Shown here one piece after another: positions 24,401 through 36,400 of a DNA stretch of 64,000 nucleotides; the first letter of the stretch is position 1, and the number at the start of each line of letters is the position of its first letter. Origin of the DNA: Lytechinus variegatus (taxonomy: Eukaryota; Echinodermata; Echinoidea; Temnopleuroida; Toxopneustidae); assembly GCF_018143015.1 (NCBI RefSeq), contig NC_054741.1, positions 58,047,048-58,111,047 of the forward strand, written 5' to 3'. The position numbers and the translations under genes were made by a program. A model generated the notes under the pieces. It ran no database searches, was not told the origin of the DNA, and saw nothing but the letters and a program-made list of their open reading frames with translations.

Positions 24401-27400
24401 TCCAGAGGCAAAGATCAGAGAGCGTGAGACCACTTCCTTTGTAAGGGTGTTGCAAGAAACTTGCAATGGATTGCTAGTCAATTTCAGGGGCCTGCAACAC
24501 AAAGCTTAGCAATGATCGTAGAACATTTTTCTATGATTGATTCTATTGACTACAATGTACAATCAATCGTAAAAATCAAAGAGTATGATTAATCGCTGAC
24601 CTTTGTGTTACAGGACCCAGGTCACAAAATCAATATCAAGTCTTTTGATCTATTGCAAATTTACAACTGATTGATTGTCTGCTTCTTGCAAAAAAAATTT
24701 AGTTTGAACTGATCCATCACTGTCAAATTTAGATGTAAAATTTGCAATTGATTACAAATATTTTCTTGCAATGCTCCGCAAGACTGGATACAAGACAAAC
24801 AAGTCCAAAATTTTTTACAACCATCGGATTAATCCATGGTTTATGCAGATTTTATTCATGAGTCTACTGTTTTGAATTAATGAGTCCACTCTTAAAACAG
24901 TGGACTCGTGAATAAAATAGCGTATTTAACCATGGCAACAGGCGTCAATTCGGCGCACTGTGACAAAAACGCGCATCAGCATCAGACAATTTTTGACATA
25001 TGCGGTAAATAAGCGTAATTTATACAGGAAATTTGCATAAACCATGGGTTCAACCAATGGCTGTAAAAACCACCTTTGTGAACTCGGGCCTAACTGTTAA
25101 GAGATATGTCCCAATAGTGACAATGATCAATGCATTTATCAAGATTAATCCAATTTGTTTACATCTCCCTTCAAACATATAGAGAGAATTGCCCTTATTC
25201 ACAAAGGCAGCTTAAACTCTTTTCTGGTTTAAACATTCTCCTAGATTTGTTAAAAAGTAATTGCTTAAACTATATCTGATGAAATAATCATATAAATTTT
25301 CTTTAAGTTTGCACATGGGGTAAGTGTAATTAAATGTACAATATACGAGATGGCTGTTTGAGCCTCCTTTATAAAAACACCACTTCAATCAAGTCTTCTA
25401 ACAACATATGAACCAATGTAAGTCACAACATATCACATATTAAAACAATTCAATTACAATACTCCTAGCAATAAAATAGACCCACTCACTTGTAAGGTAT
25501 TGAATTGTAGTCTACTTCTGTTGGTTCAAAGTCTGGGAAGTTCTTCCCTTTCAGCTCTGGCATTCGAGGAAGTCGTAGGAGAGCAAAGCCTCTGGCAAGC
25601 GCTGCAATGTCAAGCTCTGGTAATGTAAAGTTGAATGCATGTGATCAAATTCAGTATCTTTATAGCTGAACAATGGTATAAAATTATAAACTTGTTATTT
25701 TCCCTATTCTTACTTCACTAAGTGAATCGTCCGATTCATGATCATTTATACAAGTATAAAAAATTGTCAATAGAACTAGAACAAGAGTGTCGCTAAGGTG
25801 AGCACATAATACACCGGCCTGTAACGCGGAAAATGGAGTTATTGGCCAAGAAAGAAAAGTGGAAGGTGGCGACTTCACCTTTGACCCTCTGACCTTAAAC
25901 CAATAGAATTCTCTGGATCTATGCTAGTATCATACAACCAAATTATATGAGCCTAGGTTAAGTTAAACTAAAGTTGTCATGTTAACAAGGAAAATTTAAC
26001 GGACGGACAGACACCGAGCGTGATACTATAATACGTTTCTAGGACAGGCATATAAAAAAGATACATTATTTCAGCAAAGGTCTAATATACGGGGTTCAGA
26101 CATTCTTAATCATAATGCCTAACCAAATCATAATGCCTAACCACATACAGTAATTTAATTATACTTTGATTTGTCAAATCCATAACATGTACTGTAATGT
26201 ATGATTAAAAGATCCAAAGTTTCACAAGCTATATGTAAATCACTGTCTATAATATGAAAGAATTTTATCCTTTTATCAAAGAGTTTAAGAAAATGTGTGC
26301 CATTATACTCCCTTCCATGAATTTAAATAAACACATTCAGAATATTTTCATCCTTCACTACTCCATTGCTTATCTGATTCTGTATAGGCCTAGATGCTTC
26401 TTATTTTTCAAAATATTACCTAGTTTGCAAGAAAACTTGAATAAATACATACCTTTGACTCTGAAGATAAGACTGCACTCATGCTTTGCGTATGATTGGA
26501 TGAAGGAGACAAAAGCTCTTGTTCCTTTCTCAAATAAAGCTCTGGAATATAGCAAGCATGATGAAGAAATATTAAATAAAATGAAATTAAAGCTGGCTGG
26601 TTAAGTCAAATAAGACAAAAAGGCAAGTTAAGGAGGAAATTATTACAAGAATGTATATTTGAAAAAAAAAATAATAAAGAATTCCTGGAAAAAATAGGAC
26701 AAAGTTACATTTGCTATTATTAGAGTTGGGTCAAGGATGGAGAATGCATTTAATGGGAAAAATTGGAAGGATGAGATTGGAAAATTGCTGTTTGTGAGAG
26801 GAATACTCCCCAGGGAAAGGCCAAGCCAGAATACAATGACTGGCATAATAACATTCCCTGAAATACGTCATTCCGAGGTGAAAAGCACTATGAAAAAGCA
26901 AAATATTATTATTATTAATGGGTGATCTCGTTCATGGGAATTAAACCTAATTAAGAACTCTGGATACATAAATATTGGTCTTTCTCACCTGTCTTTAGTT
27001 GCTAGTTTTCTCAACTTAGGAAGAACATCCACTACTTCAAGTTCATCTATCTTCTCATAAGGCTCTAAGTGAACCTGATGAAATAAAAAGAAAAAAATAA
27101 CGGTGAATTTGTTCAGTTACTTATTCAGTCAGAATTTCATATAATATTGAAACAAAAGTCAATACTGAGTAAAAGAAACAACAAATTTGTAAGTAGATTT
27201 CATAAAACTGGTTTGATATTGTTACTGCCAAAATATAGCCCATGGGTTGAGTGCATTATCTAAGTATGTTTTTTTAATTTGATCTAAGATACTTGACAGT
27301 TAATATAACTGTCACGATTTAAACATTCTTGCCAATGAGAGCTTATAATTTAACTCACATCATGTAAATGGTCACTACAAAGTAACATAATTCAGATCGA

Positions 27401-30400
27401 TGTTTTAAATATGTAAGCTCTATTCTAAGGAATGCAGCCATTTTACAGATAAGTGAAAGAGAAAATGGTGCTGCTAACCTTTTGATTTATTTTAAGGAAC
27501 TCAATGTAGCAATCCTCCGAAGGTCTTAAGAACACCAGGGCATTGCCTGTGTTACCAATACGAGCTGTTCTTCCACATCTATGTACAAAGGCACTGCAGA
27601 ACAAGGGAAAAGGATTTGAAGTATGCATGGGTTGGATCATAAAAAAAAAACACATATGATAACTACAAAAATACAAAGTACAAATGTGACCACTAACTTT
27701 CCAAAGAATGGATGTAAAAAATGTAGTGCCATGGGGGGGGGGAGGAAAAGCCAACCGCATACATTCGTAATTCCGAAGCTTCGTAATTCCGAAGGTTCGG
27801 TTATTCCGAAGGTTCGTATTTCCGAAGGTTCGTAATTCCGAAGGTTCGTAATTCCGAAGGTTCGTCAATCCGAAAACGAAATAAGGTTCGTAATTCCGAA
27901 GGTTCGTTAATCCGAAAACAAAATAAGGTTCGTAATTCCGAAGGTTCGTTAATCCGAAAACGAAATAAGGTTCGTAATTCCGAAGGTTCGTTAATCCGAA
28001 AACGAAATAAGGTTCGTTAATCCGAAAACGAAATAAGGTTCGTTAATCCGAAAACGAAATAAGGTTCGTTAATCCGAAAATTAAATAAGGTTCGTATTTC
28101 CGAAAATGAAAATAATTCATTTTGGTAACAAAAACGATGTTGTCATTACAAGATTACACGATATTATGCAATGATAGTAATAACGATCGATGATGTGTGT
28201 TGGGGCCAAAGCATGTATTTCATTAAGAATTGCACCCTGATCAAGCATAGGCTAATTTCGATTTTATCTGAGCAATTGCTGCCTATATAAGCAAATGGTT
28301 TAATTAAAGATCCAGGGGATCAAGTGTGTTGGAAGCGTGCGAGCAACCTCTAGATAATAGGATTTGTATATTGGAGGGGATGTCATTTTTAATAACAGCT
28401 TCTGCTGGTAATAAAAATAATACTAATAATGATCCTTGTGAGATGTTGAAAGCGCGAATCGCAAGCTGAAACTAGTAGACATTTCATGTAACAAGACGTG
28501 AAGTGAGCATTCGGAGCATTTTTTGTAATCGTGAGAAAGATGTGTATCTTTCTAAAGAATTAATGCGAGGGCGAGTTGTAATTTGTTTATATACTGACCT
28601 GGGGCCCGTTGCATGAAACTTTTTACCTGAGAAAACTCAGGTTGTTTTTACAGGAGTTTTTGCCCTGTGCTAAAGTAATTGGCGGAAATCAGACTAACCT
28701 TAGTTTTCAGTTTTTACCGGAGTTTTCTCAGGTAAAAAGTTTTATGCAACAGGCTTCAGAAAGTAATCTTTTAAGGACTGCATTTAGTGACTCATGAATA
28801 GAATATATATCTCACGAACTAAATAATGAGAGCGCGAACCGCAAGCTTAAAATTTGTGATATTCCAACCTGAAAACTGGACATTTCATACTTCTTTTTTG
28901 TAACCAGGAATAGAATGAGTTCCTCAATAAACAATACTTGATGCGAGCGAGAAACGTGAGCCAAATTTTTCTGATTTTCCAACCTGAAAACTGGACATTC
29001 TATAGCATTCTTGTAAAAAAAATAATAATAGCTGGGAGAATAGTTTTCAGAACTGAAGTGGCTTCCCTGGGTAAATGATATCTTTATCAATATCATCATT
29101 CTAGGCCCACATGAAATTTCCAAAAGTTTGAGCACGTGATTCGCTCGCAACATCTCACAAGGATGCCCTTTTCACAGTATTGACCAAAAAGGTGAATTTT
29201 ACATCTTCAGATTTGACTTTTCCCCCAAACCGCTTGCTCTCTACGCTCGCAGAAATGAAACGTAAATATATAACTTTAGCATGTTTAGTGATCACTTAAA
29301 AAATTGTGCTCAATTTAGTTACTACAAAAACACACAACCTCTTTACACAGATGATAATCTAATGGTGAAAATATCCGTTTGCACCAAATTGCCCCTATTG
29401 GCCCCCCTTTTTTTTTTACTTTGCCCCCCCCCAAAAAAAAAAATACGTTCCGCCGCCATTGGCTAAAACACGATCGTCTTCATGGCTAACTGCAAAAAGT
29501 TCTTAAAATGTCCCCTTTAGATCAGATCAGAGCTTATATATTTAAAAATTCTGTTCGCGCTTCTTGCTAGCAGTTATTATCTAAATTTAGTTACATAGGC
29601 ATCTCGCTTTGAAGATCACAAACATATTGCCCATCATATTAACAAAAATATAGCTCGCGCTCGCATTATTTAAAAAGGGTTTATCATGTTATTACATATT
29701 TACTTTATTTTATAAGGATAAAGCTAATTATTGACTGTTAGGACTACCCTTTCAAAGAAACAAACAAAAATCAACTTTAAACTGCCGATCAAGGAAAATA
29801 TGGCTAAAAAAAAATTCCCCCCCCTCTATTTGACGAAAGTTGGATCCGCCGGGAGGGAGGCAGGGGGCATCAAAAATGGAATAAAAAACAGGGGAATTAA
29901 TATTTTCCAAAATGGGAAAGTTCCTTTTTCAAAAATAAATATGCCGTTTTTCATGTTTTTTCGAAATAAAATACTCTTTTTAAAGTATACAAGTTAAGTT
30001 AAGTTTTCAGGCTGGAATATTGATAAATTTCAGCTTGCGCTTCGCACTCTCATTCGATTGGTGAAATATGCATCCTAAAGAGGTCACTAAATGCTTTCTT
30101 TAACAGGTTCCTTTTCTGGTCAGTATGTTAAAGCTCGCGTTTTGCGCTCGTGTTAATTCTTAGTAAGATGCACACTTATTTTTAATGACAGCAGAAATCT
30201 GCTCGGATTTTTAAAAACTAATTTTCATTTTTTATTGAAATAACCTAAAGTTTAGCTTGTGATTCACGCTCGCAACACCTCGCAATAATGCCATTTTAAG
30301 AATAACTGACCACAAAAAACGTTATACAACTTCACCTTTGAATTTGTTTTACCAAGCCGCTCGCTCATTATACTCTCTCCCGAAAAATAAAACCTAAATA

Positions 30401-33400
30401 TACATTTTGCCATAATAAGAAGTCACTTCAAAAAAGTTATTCTCTACTTAATCACTATCAAACAGACATTGACTTCAAGCAGATGATAATCTTAAGGTGA
30501 AAATATCACCACAGTCCCAATTTTGACGTATGAGTTTCATTTTTTGGCTTTACCCCAACGAAAATTCGTTCGGCCGCCCTTGCCTTCCCATCCTCATATG
30601 ATAATTGAACGGCAACAGTGTCCCCCGCCTCTGCCTCTGCTTTTCCGGTTTTCATTTTTCGGATTAACGAACCTTATTTTGTTTTCGGATTAACGAACCT
30701 TATTTTGTTTTCGGATTAACGAACCTTATTTCGTTTTCGGATTAACGAACCTTATTTTGTTTTCGGATTAACGAACCTTATTTCGTTTTCGGATTAACGA
30801 ACCTTCGGAAAAACGAACCTTATTTCGTTTTCGGATCAACGAACCTTCGGAATAACGAACCTTTTTTCGTTTTCGGATTAACAAACCTTCGGAACAACGA
30901 ACCTTATTTCGTTTTCGGATTAACGAACCTTCGGAACAACGAACCTTATTTCGTTTTCGGATTATCGAACCTTCGGAATAACGAATCGTCGGAATTACGC
31001 CACAAATGTTCGGATTAACGAACCCTTTTTCGTTTTCGGATTAACGAACATCGAGGTATAGGCAATTTACGTGTTTCGGAATTACGAACCTTCGGAATAA
31101 AGAACCTTCGGAATTACGAAGCTTCGGAAATACGAAGTGTAACCAAGCCAACCGCACCACTTGCATGGGGTACAAAACAAAAGTAAACAGGAAAAAAAAG
31201 AGTAGAGAAGGTTAAAGAAAATGGAAATGAACATACTTAAATTATTCGAATATGATGGCAATCAAGGAAGCTGTAAGCATTCAAAGTGAAAGAGCCACAC
31301 TTTTATTGGCAGTCCTGACAACTATGCTGCAATTTCAGCAAGAGTCTCTGGCATTTAATGTTAGAAGAGGCACAAATTTTGCACTTGCCCTAGGCGGTGT
31401 TAAAAAAAAATGTCACTATATAACAAATCACATCTAAGAGACCTTTGGGTGCAGAGCAGAATGAAAACTAACGTCTTACTAAACTATGGCTTATCAATTA
31501 TTTTATGTCACCTTTTTATCATTCTTCAGTTCATGAACTGCAAAGCTTCCAGAAGCATACTTACATACAAATAAATTATTCTCCTCACGCTTACATAAAA
31601 CAAATGTAAAGCCAAAATTAATAAAATTGTACTACTAACATCCACAATCATCATCATCAATGATTGAGAAAGAATTTCAGCTGGTTAAGCCCTATGCCTG
31701 ATATTATTCAGATTATAGTGTATGGGAAATGACTTAACCCAAATTCCTCCTTGTTTACCAATTCAGAGTACATTTCACTGCCCTCTTTAATTGCTTGCTT
31801 GTCAATTTCATCATTCTTTAAAAGTAAATTTCATTCTTTGATTGACAGGTGGCATGAAGTATGAGGATCTGTTTGTCGATTTCTTGTTAATTTCATGCAA
31901 TCAAAATTCACTGATGGTAAATTACATCTACATCCTGTGCAACAGCTGTGCCTTGTATATTTCAAAATTAATTGCTTTATCCAAGTTTGCCACACACAAA
32001 CAAGTTTACAATAGCTTCACAGGAATGGAAGATGTGCATATATTGTGTGCAGGAATGAATGACTGAATCCAATGACTGTGTTAATCATAAATTTGCTAAC
32101 GCCTTGCCCACCTTTTTTCTATACCAATTTCATAATTAATCTATTCTCCATTTCAATATGCTAACCTTTAGGTTTGCAGTTGCTCTAATTCTGATATTCA
32201 TTTTTTTTCTATATTGACAATGCAGGTCATTATAGGATTGACACAAGGTGATGTTTCAACACAATAGATTTTGAAAATTTTGGAAATATTCTTTTGAGAA
32301 GATAACAGAAATTTCATTTTAATTTTCCTCTTTTTAAGCACAGAAAGTTTCAATGGAATGGTGGCTGTAATAAAAATTTGTTCATAATAATCTAGTTGCT
32401 AATTCAATGGCATACAAACCTGGCTATATCTCCAGCTGCTATAAGGGCGCTTGGTACATTTAAGAAATTAATTCTTCCAGGTACCCATTCAATACATTAT
32501 GTAAGCAAACCTGTTTGATTTGGATGCTAATTTTTAAGTAAGCATATTGCTAGGGAATTCAGACTAGTGAATATTGGGAACAAGCTTTAACCGACAGTAT
32601 AATAGTAGATTAGTAAAATAGGATTGAAAGTATCCTACCTTGCACTGGTTGGCGGGTCATACTGTAGAACCCAATGGACTTCTGGGATATCAACCCCTCT
32701 AGCCATCACATCAGTACATACCAGAATGCCACTGTAGAGTTTAATAAATAAATACTGATAAGATCAAGAAATATGAATACACGTTCACATGCAAGAATGC
32801 ATACAGACTACAATTATTATTTAATTGAAAAAATGCTAACTCAATGTAATATTTGTAGATAAAATACCATAAATTCTTAATTTTTATAAAAAATATATAT
32901 GTTTGACAAGAATCTTGAAATGAGTGTCTAGTTTAATGGATATGAATATAGAAAGTGGTTTATCTCATTTTGAATGAAATAAATAAATATTCTCCTCACC
33001 AAATTAGGAACATTTACAGGTATCATAGTACAAAGTATCTTCACCAAACTTATTCAAAGAAGTATCACTTAATGAACTCATGTTTGTAGATAAGATGGAC
33101 TTGCAAATTGTTTTTTTTTATTCAACACCATGACATATACTACAGATTTATCTGGGTCAGAGAGAGAAAAAAAAAGTTGATCTTAAGCTTTCGTCAAGGA
33201 TCAATAATGGGATATATATATACGTTTCCTCGTGCATCATTATAACATTCTAATCTTAAAGAAGTGAAGTGGCTGTTGATTACTTTTTTTTGCCAGCTGA
33301 ATCTTTGTAAAAATTTGACTTTTGAATATATGGATATCTTACGCCCTCCCTTGGTAATGTCCAGATTTTTTTTAAAAATGAACCTTTTAACACTCGGTAA

Positions 33401-36400
33401 TACATTAAGTGATTGCGTATCCTAATACTTCATACAAAGATCAAATCCTAAAATTTTCATCCTTTTCCATAATTGAAAAATGGTTTTACTTTGAAAACAC
33501 AAAATTAAGTAGATATTTTTTTTATCAAGCATCCAATCAAAAATAAACATTCCAATGAAATAGTTAAATACATCCACTTAAACACATTTCAATTTAATAT
33601 AATTCACAACACATCAGTTTCAGGACATACGCATAGATATATGTATGTAATGCACTAGAACAGTAACAGAGATTTTTAGAGGATGTACTAAATCAAGAAA
33701 GAGGCTTAAATAGCGAAAGTCCATGACATGTTAGAGTTTACTTACCTAGTAAGTTCCCTAAATTGACTAAAGATACTATTTCTCTTTTGTTTCATCTTTC
33801 CATGTAGCGAGAGGATGGTGGTATTCCGTACGAGAGCTTGAAGAGCTGCAGTGAAGTACTCCACACAAGCACATGTACTGAAGAAAACCATGTGTTTCTG
33901 GTCCTGGAATTAATGACCACAAATTTTTATCTATTTAATCAATCTTTATTAAAAACAAAGGATAATAAGATCAGACTGATTTACAATGTAGTTATCATAA
34001 ATCTACAGGGTCTTCAATAAAAATCTGATGAAAATTTTGTTGACAAAAGGTATATTATCACTTTAAAAGGCACTTTAAAAAAAGGAAGGGCACAATCAAA
34101 CTTTTTGACATATGAGGCTGTGGTGCAGATCAGTACTGCCCAATCTAATAAGCTATGTCTGTAAACTTTGACTCACTCTGTACTTTCGAAGAAAAGCAAC
34201 CAACAACCTGAACTTCTCGTCACTTGGGCTAACCTAAAAGAGAGAAAAAAGAGTCAATGACAGGAGAAAAAAAAAACCTATTGAATTAGCAACACAAACA
34301 TGTAAAACAAACACACAGAAAATATCCAATCAACGAGTAGCAAATACATTGAAATGTTGCAGTATACAAAATTAAGCTATTGTTAGGATGTAAAGTCATA
34401 CTCTTGAATAAAGCAAAAAACAAAATATTGGCAAACCATTTTCCTTTTTGTCACTAAAGGGTGCTAATACTAACACTCTATCATTATGATGGCCTACAGG
34501 CCACCGCACACCTCATGACTGTTTGCGATCTGATTAGGAAACAAATCGCATTTTGCTCATTTTCTGAAAATGTGAATGAAACATATCATTTAACTTGAGG
34601 TTGAAATTAATTGAAAGAATAATAATATAACCATTTTGTAAAATTGTAAGCCTTTATTTTGGAGTAAAGGCCAAATTACCTTCATATCATAGCCAATCGC
34701 ACGACTGCTATGACGTCATTACAACTGGATACTGAATTTGCTTTTGTTCTAAGGATGATAGCACAGTCACAGATTTGAACATAGGTTTTCGTACGAACAT
34801 TCAAACATTACACAATAAGATACTCCAAGTCTCAATATTAGCATCAAATTGTACTTTTTATTCTAAAATTGAGTCACAGACAAACCGTAAGGTGTGCAGT
34901 CGCCTTTACATGAGAACATTAATCATGGTAACACCACCATAAGCCATTTCTATGGCAACATGGTTAATAACTACCTGCCCAACCCTACACTGATTTCTAA
35001 ACACCATCTCCAAACTTTGTCTGATGATGCACAACAGTATGATTCTATTAATTCATCTGAGCATAAACAGAAATTCATATAAAATTGCAAATTACTCACC
35101 ACATAGTAGTTTGTTAGAGTTACAGGTGTTCGTCTCACATCCTGTACAATAAACAAAAGTAAATACTAATATAAACATACAAGATGGTATAAACAAATAC
35201 ATTTCTGTTTGTTTTGTTATATATGCCCTTTGATAAATGAACATGCATGCATGTGGGCTTTAATACCAAAATGGTTAAACCCATCAACACTAATGCTGAA
35301 CTTTTTGCAACCATGGACAAATACCACACAATACATTGAGCACAAAAATAAAAGGTAATCAGTAAAAGAGCAATATTGGATAACTGAAATGGTCTTGTTT
35401 CATAAATATAATCATAATATTCTTGCATTTAATACAAAAGAGGTTAGATTAATAGTGCTGTCAGATGGAAACTTACAGTAGATGAAGTGTTTTTTTCTTT
35501 GACAACAATCCTGACTGGATTCCTAAGTCCCGCCCTAATAAGTGCTTCGACTTCATCTGTCTGAGTGGCTGAAAACAAACCAGTCCGTCTCTGTTTGGGG
35601 AGGTAACCCAAGATTGTGTTGATGCTGTCAAAATATAAATAAGACAAACATAACTGAATGACAATACAATTATGCAATACACAATAAATTACTTAAGGCA
35701 TTATTCACTTGGACACTGTGGCTCGTATTCTGTAATCGGGTTTAACTTAAACTCAGATTTAAAGTTGTGGATTAAGTATGGATAGCCAATTGTTACATAA
35801 ATCACTAACAGTAGAGATATCACATTTCAGCTCATTTTGCTCTTAAATCATTCATAATTGTCTAGGAAGTATAAATATATGATTGTCTTCACCATCAACG
35901 AATCAGGAAAAAGCACAGTAAATATAAGAAATATACAACGTAATACAAATTTTGACACGTTTGGCTTCCCATAATTTTAGCACAGAGTTAGACCACTGTC
36001 TAAGTTAAACCCGACTTCAGAATACGGGCCTGTGTCTTTTCATTTCATCTGACTTTAATTTGTAATTTACATCATAATCATTGAAGCATTGAAGTGTTGG
36101 AACTTAAAGTATCAGACCTACTGCTCAGGAGGATGAGCTACTGTGTGATCCCAACATGAGCAGTGTAATGTAGTAAATCTCTGCTTCAAAGGCAAGTACT
36201 TTACTTCTGCTTTTCACAGGAAATTATTTTTGAAAATCGGGTCAATTCAAATTCACCATGCACTCCCCCCCATCTGTAAATACCTCTTTGTGAATCCCAT
36301 GTCCAGTAATCGGTCAGCCTCATCCAACACCAGGACCTCCAGAGACTTGACCATTGCTGGTAGACTGATCCCTGTAGTGGTTCTCTCAAACAGATCTTCA

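Noticed and set aside
27757..28110. Regularly spaced short repeats that could suggest a CRISPR array
   Set aside because: Units are contiguous without unique spacers, the genome is eukaryotic, and the array is the inverted arm of a foldback element.
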